A DNA stretch of 64,000 nucleotides, taken from contig NZ_JACRSN010000009.1 in assembly GCF_014384705.1 (NCBI RefSeq), positions 55,865-119,864 of the forward strand, given 5' to 3'. Origin of the DNA: Yeguia hominis. Its GTDB lineage: Bacteria; Bacillota; Clostridia; Oscillospirales; Acutalibacteraceae. How positions within the stretch are numbered: the first letter of the stretch is position 1; each line of letters starts with the position of its first letter. Below, in pieces: positions 35,056 through 43,328 of the stretch. The position numbers and the translations under genes are program-made. The notes beneath the pieces are model-generated. The model did not search any database. It had not been told where the DNA came from and saw only the letters and a program-made list of their open reading frames with translations.

Positions 35056-35177
35056 AAGATGGACTCCGGACGGGAAAGAATGCGGGCTGCAAAGAGCCGG
35101 GAAAACCCGCTGATTTCCGGATCCGTGATAAGGAGTCTATTCTATATATTATATAATGAAAAGAGGGAGGCGCTGTT

Positions 35178-35966
35178 TTGGAACGAATTGTGGATAAGAT
35201 CCGGCTTGACGGGAAGGTTGCGGTGATTACCGGCGGCCATTCCGGAATCGGCCGCGGCATCACGGAAGCATTTGCGCAGGCCGGTGCGGAAATTGCCATC
35301 GTTGGACGCCGGAAGACGATCGGAGAGGCTGTCGCCCAGCAAGTTTCTGCGGCGTATGGCAACCGGGTGCGCTTTATACAGGCGGATATCACAAAGCCGG
35401 AGGATCGAACCCGTCTGGTGGAGGACGTGCTGCAGATATTCGGAAAAATTGACATTTTGGTCAATGATGCCGGGAAAACAATTCAGAGTAAAGCGGAGGA
35501 AGTCACATACGAGCAGTGGAGAAGCATAATGGATCTCAATCTCGACGCGCTCTTTTTCCTCTCGCAGGAAGTCGGAAAGGTGATGATCCGCCAGGGCGGC
35601 GGCAATATTGTCAATATTTCTTCGAATTCCGATAATCTGGTTATGACACCGCAGTGTCAGGCGGGATACAATGCCAGCAAAGCCGGCGTCGATATGGTGA
35701 CAAAATGCCTCGCCTATGAATGGGCGCCGTATCATATCCGGGTCAACGCAATTGCGCCGGGATATGTGCAGAGCGATATTCTGCCGGAAGGCGTACGTCC
35801 TTCAGACGGTAAGCCGTTCTGCGAGGTCTGGAAAGAAATGATTCCGCTTGGCCGGTTTGCAAAGCCGGAAGAGATTGGCGCAATGGCGCTTTACATCGCA
35901 TCCGATATGTCCCCGTTCCTCACGGGCTCTGTGCTCTTGATTGACGGCGGATATTCCTTGACATAA
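35178..35966 (+). CDS. Short-chain dehydrogenase/reductase
   Basis: 262 residues of the classical SDR family: cofactor motif ITGGHSGIGRGI, DILVNDAGKT, catalytic Ser-Tyr-Lys (NISSNSDN... and YNASKAGVDM) and the C-terminal LIDGGYSLT. The sequence resembles gluconate-5-dehydrogenase/KduD-like members, so a keto-sugar acid substrate is possible but not shown. Start is TTG 35178 with AGGGAGG seven bases upstream; a TATAAT at 35152 lies just before. It is followed closely by purC. Confidence 0.86.
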   Translation: MERIVDKIRLDGKVAVITGGHSGIGRGITEAFAQAGAEIAIVGRRKTIGEAVAQQVSAAYGNRVRFIQADITKPEDRTRLVEDVLQIFGKIDILVNDAGKTIQSKAEEVTYEQWRSIMDLNLDALFFLSQEVGKVMIRQGGGNIVNISSNSDNLVMTPQCQAGYNASKAGVDMVTKCLAYEWAPYHIRVNAIAPGYVQSDILPEGVRPSDGKPFCEVWKEMIPLGRFAKPEEIGAMALYIASDMSPFLTGSVLLIDGGYSLT

Positions 35967-36012
35967 AGAAGTCCGAAAATATTCTGTGGGAAGAAAAACG
36001 GAGGAAGCAAAC

Positions 36013-36720
36013 ATGCAAAAAACGGAACAGCTGTACGAAGGAAAAGCAAAGAAAGTATTCGCAACGGAAGACCCGGCGTATTGCATTGTCTCTTATAAAG
36101 ATGACGCAACGGCTTTTAACGGCCTGAAAAAGGGAACAATTGCCGGAAAAGGTGTCGTGAACAACCGGATGTCGAATTTCATGTTCCAGCTTCTGGAGAA
36201 AAACGGCATCAAGACCCATTATGTCGAGGAGCTCAATGACCGGGAGACACTGGTGCGGCGCGTGAAGATCGTTCCGCTGGAGGTGATCGTCCGGAATAAG
36301 GCGGCCGGAAGCCTCTCGAAGCGTCTGGGACTGCCGGAGGGTACGCCGATGAAGACACCGGTCCTGGAATTCTGCTACAAGAATGACGATTTGGGCGATC
36401 CGATTGTCAATGAATATCATATTCTCGCAGCGGAGCTTGCCACAAAGGAAGAAGTGGAGACCATTTCGGCGATGGCGCTCAAAATTAACGAGCTGATGTG
36501 TGAATTCTTCCGCTCGGTCAATGTGGATTTGATCGATTTTAAGCTGGAATTCGGCCGCTGTGCCGATGGCACGATTGTCCTGGCAGATGAAATTTCTCCG
36601 GATACCTGCCGATTCTGGGATATTCATACACAGGAAAAACTGGATAAGGACCGCTTCCGCCGCGATATGGGCGGTGTGGAAGAGGCCTATGAGGAAATGA
36701 TGAAGCGGATCGGCCTGTAA
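36013..36720 (+). CDS. purC: Phosphoribosylaminoimidazole-succinocarboxamide synthase
   Basis: 235 residues, the usual length. It joins CAIR and aspartate with ATP to give SAICAR in purine synthesis. Seen: LYEGKAKKVFATEDP, VSYKDDATAFNG, VRRVKIVPLEVIVRNKAAGS (Arg/Lys substrate loop), DFKLEFGR, LADEISPDTCRFWD. GGAGGAAG lies before ATG 36013. It precedes purB, which carries out the next step. Confidence 0.96.
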   Translation: MQKTEQLYEGKAKKVFATEDPAYCIVSYKDDATAFNGLKKGTIAGKGVVNNRMSNFMFQLLEKNGIKTHYVEELNDRETLVRRVKIVPLEVIVRNKAAGSLSKRLGLPEGTPMKTPVLEFCYKNDDLGDPIVNEYHILAAELATKEEVETISAMALKINELMCEFFRSVNVDLIDFKLEFGRCADGTIVLADEISPDTCRFWDIHTQEKLDKDRFRRDMGGVEEAYEEMMKRIGL

Positions 36721-36802
36721 CCGGTCCGGTCTTGAGGCGCGGAGAAAGCTTTTCTCCGGGCCTCATTTTTGCGCATACCGGCTGTAGAAAACGAAGTTTT
36801 GG

Positions 36803-36864
36803 AAAGGAGGGCTGGCACCGGCGTCTGTTCTGGGTTCTGACAAAAAACGCCGTGCCGTCTGATG
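36803..36864 (+). promoter_or_regulatory. Hairpin-bridged ribosome binding site of purB
   Basis: AAAGGAGGG ends at 36811, 50 bases before the ATG at 36862, and no other Shine-Dalgarno lies nearer. Between them GGCAC-C-GGCGT (36814-36824) pairs with ACGCCGTGCC (36847-36856), a 10-bp stem with one bulge. If folded, only two plus five bases separate the Shine-Dalgarno from the start codon, an ideal distance. Confidence 0.65.
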
Positions 36865-38295
36865 ATGAAAGAAGTTTATGAATCCCCGTTGTCGTCACGT
36901 TATGCGGATCGCGAAATGAAATATCTGTTTTCTCCGGATATGAAATTCCGGACCTGGAGAAAGCTTTGGATTGCGCTGGCAGAGGCAGAACACGAATTGG
37001 GACTTCCGGTTTCCGAAGAACAAATTGCGGAACTGAAGGCGCACGCGGACGACATCAATTATGAGGAAGCGCAGGCGCGGGAACGCATTGTCCGCCATGA
37101 TGTGATGAGCCATGTGTACGCGTATGGCCTGCAATGCCCGAAAGCAGCGCCGATTATTCATCTTGGTGCAACCTCCTGCTATGTCGGAGACAACACAGAC
37201 CTGATTATTATGACGGAGGCGCTCCGGGTTGTCCGCAGAAAACTGGCGCTGCTCATTCAGAATCTTTCCGAATTTGCGCAGAAATACAAGGATCTGCCGA
37301 CTCTTGGTTTTACGCATTTTCAGCCGGCGCAACCGACAACGGTCGGAAAGCGCGCAACCCTCTGGATGCAGGAATTCCTGATGGATTTAGAGGATGTAGA
37401 ATACCGGATCAGCAAGATGAAGCTCCTCGGCAGCAAGGGGACAACCGGTACGCAGGCAAGCTTTTTAGAACTGTTTGACGGCGATCATGAGAAAGTAAAG
37501 GAACTCGACCGGCGAATTGCGCGTAAAATGGGATATGCGGCCTGCTATCCGGTTTCCGGCCAGACGTATTCCCGCAAAGTTGACAGTGCGGTGCTCGGTG
37601 TGCTCAGCGGCATTGCGCAGAGTGCTTCGAAATTCTCGAATGATATCCGTCTTTTGCAGCATCTCAAGGAAATCGAAGAACCATTTGAAAAAACACAGAT
37701 CGGCTCTTCGGCGATGGCCTATAAACGGAATCCCATGCGCAGCGAACGGATTGCGTCGCTCTCGCGGTACATTATTACCGACAGCCTCAATCCTGCCATT
37801 ACCTCGGCAACGCAGTGGTTTGAGCGTACGCTGGATGACTCCGCAAACAAACGGATCAGCGTGCCGGAGGCGTTCCTCGCGACGGATGCCGTGCTCAATC
37901 TCTGCATCAATGTGGCGGATGGACTGGTGGTTTACCCGAAAGTGATCCGGCAGCGCCTGATGCGGGAGCTGCCGTTTATGGCGACGGAAAACATCCTGAT
38001 GGATGCGGTCAAACGCGGCGGCAACCGACAGGAACTGCACGAGCGAATCCGCGTCCATTCTATGGAAGCGGGTCGGATTGTAAAAGAAGAAGGCGGCGAA
38101 AACGATCTGATTCAGAGAATTGCATCGGATCCGGCCTTCGGCGTTACGGAAGCGGATCTCAGCGACGTGCTGCGGCCGGAACGCTATGTCGGACGCGCGC
38201 CGGAGCAGACACAGGAATTTCTCGATGAAGTGGTACGGCCCAAGCTTGCGGAAATGGACGTGCGCGCAGAAGATGCCGCAGAGATCACAATTTAA
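36862..38295 (+). CDS. purB: Adenylosuccinate lyase
   Basis: 477 residues. It splits SAICAR to AICAR and adenylosuccinate to AMP, in each case releasing fumarate; homotetramer in the cytoplasm. The catalytic Ser loop is IGSSAMAYKRNPMRSER; THFQPAQPTTVGKRA and HDVMSHVYA hold the two His regions. The frame has a stop 24 bases upstream, so ATG 36862 (or 36865) must be the start, although the only good Shine-Dalgarno is about 50 bases away across a hairpin. Confidence 0.96.
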   Translation: MMKEVYESPLSSRYADREMKYLFSPDMKFRTWRKLWIALAEAEHELGLPVSEEQIAELKAHADDINYEEAQARERIVRHDVMSHVYAYGLQCPKAAPIIHLGATSCYVGDNTDLIIMTEALRVVRRKLALLIQNLSEFAQKYKDLPTLGFTHFQPAQPTTVGKRATLWMQEFLMDLEDVEYRISKMKLLGSKGTTGTQASFLELFDGDHEKVKELDRRIARKMGYAACYPVSGQTYSRKVDSAVLGVLSGIAQSASKFSNDIRLLQHLKEIEEPFEKTQIGSSAMAYKRNPMRSERIASLSRYIITDSLNPAITSATQWFERTLDDSANKRISVPEAFLATDAVLNLCINVADGLVVYPKVIRQRLMRELPFMATENILMDAVKRGGNRQELHERIRVHSMEAGRIVKEEGGENDLIQRIASDPAFGVTEADLSDVLRPERYVGRAPEQTQEFLDEVVRPKLAEMDVRAEDAAEITI

Positions 38296-38307
38296 AATGG
38301 TTCGGAA

Positions 38308-38336
38308 TTGAAATTTTACAAAATTTGATGTATGAT
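38308..38336 (+). promoter_or_regulatory. Promoter of glmS
   Basis: TTGAAA (38308-38313), 17-bp spacer, TATGAT (38331-38336), placing the start near 38343. Confidence 0.75.
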
Positions 38337-38337
38337 A

Positions 38338-38382
38338 AAACATGGTATTCTCTGTAAAAGGGAATACCATGTTTGGCCTTTT
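38338..38382 (+). terminator. Hairpin between purB and glmS
   Basis: AAACATGGTATTC / GAATACCATGTTT, a 13-bp stem followed by GGCCTTTTTG. It ends purB transcripts; transcripts from the glmS promoter would begin inside it. Confidence 0.75.
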
Positions 38383-38402
38383 TGAAAGGAGGGCTTGCTA
38401 GA

Positions 38403-40229
38403 ATGTGTGGAATAGTCGGTTATATTGGATATGAAGAGGCCGCGCCTCTCTTGATCCGCGGACTTCAAAAACTGGAATACCGGGGTTATGACTCGGCCGG
38501 TGTGGCGGTTTATGACGGAACGGCTGTCCAGGTTGTCAAAACCAAGGGACGTCTTCAGGTGCTGAAAGACCTGACGCAGGACGGCGCAACGCTGCCCGGA
38601 ACGGTTGGCATCGGACATACACGGTGGGCGACGCACGGCGCACCGTCGGATATCAATTCCCATCCGCAGGTAAGCGGTTCGGGAAGATTTGCTGTGGTAC
38701 ACAATGGAATTATTGAAAACTATATGGAACTCAAAACGTTCCTGATGAAAAACGGTGTCCACTTTGCATCGGAAACCGATACGGAAGTAGTTGCGCAGCT
38801 GATAGATTACTACTACCACGGAGATGTATTGGATGCCATCGTCAAAACGATCGCTAAGGTAAAGGGATCCTATGCGCTGGGGATTATCTGTGAAGAAAAT
38901 CCGGATCGGCTTTATGCTGTGCGCAAAGACAGCCCGCTGATTGTCGGACTGGGAGAAGGAGAGAACTTTATCGCTTCGGATATTCCGGCAATTTTGAGCA
39001 AAACACGGGATATTTACCGCCTTGGCGACAATGAAATCGCGGTTTTGTCGCGCAGCGACGTCCGCGTATATAACCAGAATAAGGAACAGGTAGAAAAAGA
39101 GCCGGTTCACATTGACTGGGATGTCTCGGCGGCTGAAAAAGGCGGTTATGAGCATTTCATGTTCAAGGAGATTATGGAACAGCCGAAAGCGGTGCACGAC
39201 ACCATTGCCCCGCGGATCCGGGATGGCAAAATTGTGCTTGACAGCATTTCCCTGACCGCAGAGGATGTCCAAAAGATTCGCCGGATCTGCATTTTGGCCT
39301 GCGGCTCTGCGTGGCATGTCGGGATGGTTGCCAAATATATTCTCGAGGAACTGACCCGCATTCCGGTAGAAGTGGATATCGCCTCAGAGTTCCGCTATCG
39401 CAATCCGATTGTCGACTCAAGTACGCTCGTCCTGGTGATCAGCCAGTCCGGCGAAACAGCAGACACCCTTGCCGCGATGCGGGAAGCCAAACGGCTTGGC
39501 GCGCGGACGCTCTCGATTGTCAATGTTGTGGGCAGTTCGATTGCCAACGACTCCGACGACGTGATCTATACCTGGGCAGGGCCGGAGATCGCGGTTGCAA
39601 CCACTAAAGCCTACAGCACACAGCTGGCGGTGGTCTATCTGATTTCCATTTATCTTGCCGAAAAACTTGGGACCGTTTCGCAGGCAGAGTATGATGGCTA
39701 TGTACAGGCGCTGCTGAAACTTCCGGATCAGATTGAAAAGACGCTGGAGAATAAAGAGAAAATCCAGTATTTTGCGTCGCAGTGCTTTAATGCAAAGGAT
39801 ATTTTCTTTATCGGTCGGAATCTCGACTATGCGATGTCGCTGGAGGGCTCTCTCAAACTCAAGGAGATTTCCTATATCCATTCGGAGGCGTATGCTGCGG
39901 GAGAACTCAAGCACGGAACGATTTCCCTCATCGAAGACGGAACGCTGGTGGTTGCGCTTGCGACCTACCAGAAGCTCTATGAAAAAATGATGAGCAATGT
40001 CAAAGAGGTCAAAGCGCGCGGAGCGGTAGTTTTGGGCCTGACAACGGAAGGAAACACGGAATTTGAAAAGCAGACGGATTATGTCATTAAGGTTCCGGAA
40101 GTTTGCGAGATGATGATGCCTTCACTTGCAGTGGTGCCGCTACAGCTGTTTGCCTATTACATTGCCTCTATGAAGGGTTGCGATATTGATAAACCCCGGA
40201 ACCTGGCAAAGTCGGTTACGGTGGAATAA
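38403..40229 (+). CDS. glmS: Glutamine:fructose-6-phosphate amidotransferase
   Basis: 608 residues. It makes glucosamine-6-phosphate for the cell wall. The N-terminal Ntn amidotransferase domain starts with the catalytic Cys at position 2 of the gene product (MCGIVGYIG) and contains HTRWATHGAPSD and HNGIIENY; two SIS isomerase domains follow (ACGSAWHVGMVAKY, VISQSGETADTLAAM, EGSLKLKEISYIHSEAYAAG in parts), ending PRNLAKSVTVE. GGAGGG precedes ATG 38403. The leader is only about 60 nt, too short for a glmS ribozyme. Confidence 0.96.
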   Translation: MCGIVGYIGYEEAAPLLIRGLQKLEYRGYDSAGVAVYDGTAVQVVKTKGRLQVLKDLTQDGATLPGTVGIGHTRWATHGAPSDINSHPQVSGSGRFAVVHNGIIENYMELKTFLMKNGVHFASETDTEVVAQLIDYYYHGDVLDAIVKTIAKVKGSYALGIICEENPDRLYAVRKDSPLIVGLGEGENFIASDIPAILSKTRDIYRLGDNEIAVLSRSDVRVYNQNKEQVEKEPVHIDWDVSAAEKGGYEHFMFKEIMEQPKAVHDTIAPRIRDGKIVLDSISLTAEDVQKIRRICILACGSAWHVGMVAKYILEELTRIPVEVDIASEFRYRNPIVDSSTLVLVISQSGETADTLAAMREAKRLGARTLSIVNVVGSSIANDSDDVIYTWAGPEIAVATTKAYSTQLAVVYLISIYLAEKLGTVSQAEYDGYVQALLKLPDQIEKTLENKEKIQYFASQCFNAKDIFFIGRNLDYAMSLEGSLKLKEISYIHSEAYAAGELKHGTISLIEDGTLVVALATYQKLYEKMMSNVKEVKARGAVVLGLTTEGNTEFEKQTDYVIKVPEVCEMMMPSLAVVPLQLFAYYIASMKGCDIDKPRNLAKSVTVE

Positions 40230-40268
40230 ACGTGGAAACGGACAAACAAAGGAAGGATGAAAAGGGGC

Positions 40269-41501
40269 ATGATTAAAAACGAAAAGGTTTTGGTTTTGGA
40301 CCTCGGCGGCTGCAATAGTCAGCTGGTTGCACGCCGTGTTCGAAACTGCGGCGTGTATTGTCACGTCAAACCGTTCGCAGCGTTTTCTCCAGAAGAAGTA
40401 GCGGCCGGATATCGGGGGATTCTGGTCACGCGTGAGGGGGAAAGCGGCGCGGATGTCGCGGCGGCGGGGCTTCCGGTTCTGAATGTGGAAGCCTGCGGTG
40501 AAGATGATGTTGCGCTCAAGGCGTTCCTGTTCGAGACCTGCGGATGCAGCGGGACCTGGGAAATGGCGGCATTCGTGGAAGAAGCTGTTGAGGAAATCCG
40601 CAAGCAGACCGGTGGAAAAAAGGTGCTTTGCGCGCTTTCCGGCGGTGTGGATTCTGCAGTTTCAGCCTTGCTGGTACACAAGGCAATTGGGAAAAATCTC
40701 ACCTGTATTTTTGTCAATCACGGTCTGATGCGCAAAGATGAGCCGGAAATGGTCGAGCGCGTGTTCCGGAAGGAATATGACATCAATTTGATTTGCATTG
40801 ATGCAGTGGATCGTTTCCTCGATAAACTTGCAGGGGTGACAGATCCGGAACGCAAACGGAAAATTATCGGCGAAGAATTTATCCACGTTTTTGAAGAAGA
40901 AGCCAAGAAACTCGGACAGATCGATTATCTGTGCCAGGGAACGATTTACCCGGATATTCTGGAAAGCGGCATTGGCGGCGCGGCGGTGAAGAGTCACCAT
41001 AATGTCGGCGGCCTGCCGGAGAACATCGGTTTTACCGGCTTGGTTGAGCCGCTGCGGGATTTGTTTAAGGACGAAGTCCGTAAAGTGGGTCTGGAGCTCG
41101 GTTTGCCGGAATCCATGGTTTGGCGTCAGCCGTTCCCCGGGCCAGGGCTTGGTGTTCGGGTTGTCGGCGCGATTACACGGGAAAAGCTGCATATGGTACG
41201 GGAAGCGGATGCCATTCTGCGCGAGGAAATTGCGAAAGCTGGTCTGGATAAAGAAATCAACCAGTACTTTGCAGTCATTCCGGGAATCCGCAGCGTCGGC
41301 GTCAAAGGCGGCAGAACCTACGAAGAGACGATTGCATTGCGCGCAGTTGTCACGAAAGATTTCATGTCCGCAGAGTGGGCGCGGATTCCCTTTGAAATCC
41401 TCGCAACCATTTCCTCCCGCATTGTTGCAGAGGTTCCCGGCGTCAACCGCGTAGTGTACGACATCACCAGCAAGCCGCCGGCGACGATTGAATACGAATA
41501 A
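40269..41501 (+). CDS. guaA: GMP synthetase with a shortened, non-catalytic glutaminase domain
   Basis: 410 residues against about 510-525 in normal GuaA. The ATP-pyrophosphatase domain is intact: ALSGGVDSAVSALL with the P-loop Ser at residue 124 (about 235 in E. coli), VNHGLMRKDEPEMV, SHHNVGGLP, and the dimerisation domain ending SKPPATIEYE. The N-terminus starts like a class I amidotransferase (KVLVLDLGGCNSQLVARRVR) but jumps from GYRGILVT to FLFETCGCSGTWEM. The GICYG catalytic Cys and the His-x-Glu are absent. It should use ammonia or a partner glutaminase. ATG 40257 is an alternative start. Confidence 0.92.
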   Translation: MIKNEKVLVLDLGGCNSQLVARRVRNCGVYCHVKPFAAFSPEEVAAGYRGILVTREGESGADVAAAGLPVLNVEACGEDDVALKAFLFETCGCSGTWEMAAFVEEAVEEIRKQTGGKKVLCALSGGVDSAVSALLVHKAIGKNLTCIFVNHGLMRKDEPEMVERVFRKEYDINLICIDAVDRFLDKLAGVTDPERKRKIIGEEFIHVFEEEAKKLGQIDYLCQGTIYPDILESGIGGAAVKSHHNVGGLPENIGFTGLVEPLRDLFKDEVRKVGLELGLPESMVWRQPFPGPGLGVRVVGAITREKLHMVREADAILREEIAKAGLDKEINQYFAVIPGIRSVGVKGGRTYEETIALRAVVTKDFMSAEWARIPFEILATISSRIVAEVPGVNRVVYDITSKPPATIEYE

Positions 41502-41675
41502 TTTGAAATGCTTTAAGAATCCCAGTGTTTATGCGGGTTTGCGGCACTTCAAGAAGTCTTTTGATAACAAATTAATAACGGTTGCATGAGAGCCATTATT
41601 CTTATAATCCAGTGGCTTTCGGATTAGAGAATGATTGACAGGCGGCCCAGCAACAAAGAAATCCATATTATAAAC

Positions 41676-41723
41676 GAAGCCCTTAGCTGTGGGTATAAAA
41701 AACGCATAGCTAAGGGCTTTTTG
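41676..41723 (+). terminator. Terminator after guaA
   Basis: AAGCCCTTAGCT / AGCTAAGGGCTT, a 12-bp perfect stem, followed by TTTTG. The bases between guaA and this site hold no recognisable gene. Confidence 0.9.
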
Positions 41724-41776
41724 TCGTCTTTATTTATCTGGTTTGAGCTGGTCTTGGAACGTTTCGACCAGAGCGT

Positions 41777-43153
41777 GATAAGGTAAGATAAGTTGCGGAT
41801 AAGGTAAGATAAGCTGCGCAAATTGAAACGAGGATAAAAGAAGACATCGCTTGCAGGCTCTGGTAGAATGAAGTTACCACACAAACATTCGAAAGGAGAC
41901 AGCAAACGATGTCCGAGAACATTGTACAGCTGAATGAGGAAGTAATCAAGGGTCAGATCAAGAAATTGGTCCGAAGCAGCGTGGAAGAAACCCTGAACGA
42001 GCTGCTGGAAAAGGAGGCGGAGTCTCTGACGCAGGCGGCCCGCTGCGAGCGCAGCGGGGCCCGTCAGGGTTATCGCAGCGGCCACTATGACCGGAACCTC
42101 ACCACGACCTCCGGCGATGTCACGCTCCATATGCCGCGACTCAAGGGCGTGTCCTTCGAGACGGCCATCATCGAGCGGTATCGCCGCCGGGAGAGCAGCG
42201 TGGAGGAGGCTCTCATCGAGATGTACCTGGCAGACGTTTCCGTGCGCCGTGTGGAGGACATCACCGAAGCCATGCGGGACAGCAAGGTCTCGCTCGCTGC
42301 CGTCAGCGAGCTGAACAAGAAAGCCTACGTCTACATTGAGGACTGGCGGAACCGTCCTTTGCAGGGCGGACGGTATCCGTATGTCTACGTAGATGGTATT
42401 TACCTGCGCCGCAACTGGGGCTGAGAATACGAAAATGTCGCCATTCCGGCGGCGATTGCCGTGAATGAGGACGGGTTCCGTGAGGTTCCGGGCGCTGCCG
42501 AGGGGATGAAAGAGAACAAGGCCAGCTGGGTCAGCTTCTTCCAGCGGCTGCGCGGGCGGGGTCTAGACGGCGTAAAGCTCATCGTCGGCGGCAAGTGCAT
42601 GGGGATACTGGAGGCCGTGGGCGAAGTATTCCCAGATGCCAAATACCAGCGCTGCACCGTGCATTTCTACCGCAATGTTTTCTCTGTTGTGCCAAAATCA
42701 AAGGTCAAAATTGCAGCGAAACTGCTCAAGGCGATCCACGCGCAGGAGAGCAAAAAAGCCTCCCGCGAGAAGGCAAGAGCTGTCGTTGCCGAGCTGAGAG
42801 CGATGAAGCTGAAGGAGGCTGCCAAGAAGGTCGAGGACGGCATCGAGGAAACGCTGACCTACTGTGATTTTCCCAGCGAGCACTGGACGCGTATCCGCAC
42901 CAACAATGCGATCGAGCGGCTGAACCGTGAGATCCGCCGCAGGACGCGTGTGGTGGGAACGTTCCCCGATGGGAACTCTGCGCTAATGCTACTCTGTGCA
43001 AGGCTGCGTCATGTGGCGGGAACACAGCGGGGCAACAAGAAGTACATGAATATGAAGCATCTGGAGGCGGCTTTGAACGACGTCCCTATTGCCGGCTGAC
43101 TTCATTCAGCCGGAGTCTGCAAATAAATTTGCGCATAATTCTTGACAGTACCC
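41777..43153 (+). mobile_element. IS256-type insertion sequence, defective
   Basis: About 1.38 kb. The right end contains GCGCATAATTCTTGACAGTA and ACCC; the left end has GCGCAAATT, shared with the right end in inverted order (AAATTTGCGC), with weaker similarity further out. The left end carries a tandem duplication of a 21-bp unit (41777-41797 and 41798-41818, 20 of 21 equal). A target-site duplication was not found. Its ends also occur fused in the 41-bp scar at 26240. Confidence 0.75.
41909..43099 (+). pseudogene. IS256/Mutator-family transposase interrupted by an in-frame TGA
   Basis: One frame spans 397 codons, about the normal length. It reads ENIVQLNEEVIKGQIKKLVR, ARQGYRSGHYDR, the first catalytic-Asp region YPYVYVDGIYLRRNWG, then TGA at 42422-42424, then EYENVAIPAAIAVNEDGF, LDGVKLIVGGKCMG, AKYQRCTVHFYRN, TNNAIERLNREIRRRTRVVG. 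Homologues usually have a second Gly where the TGA stands. The frame is otherwise undamaged, so the change is recent. Full-length transposase would need readthrough. AAAGGAG precedes the ATG. A hairpin with CCGGCTGA / TCAGCCGG follows the stop. Confidence 0.85.
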
Positions 43154-43258
43154 AGACAATAGGGTGGCGGTTGTAAGGTAATTGAAGATGCAAACGGCGT
43201 GATGTTTATGTTCACACCGAATGGTATTGGAGGGCGTATTGCTTTTCCAAGCGAGTTC

Positions 43259-43328
43259 CTTTATCGGCCTTTTTTATTGGCCTTTCCGATAAAGAAATGC
43301 GCGGCGTGATTCTCGTTCGCCGCTTTTT
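43259..43328. terminator. Two adjacent terminator-like hairpins
   Basis: CTTTATCGG / CCGATAAAG (43259-43294) and GCGGCG / CGCCGC with five T (43301-43328). The second overlaps the stop codon of the leftward aldo/keto reductase gene. Confidence 0.6.

Noticed and set aside
38300..38402. glmS ribozyme
   Set aside because: The leader is too short and lacks the conserved core.
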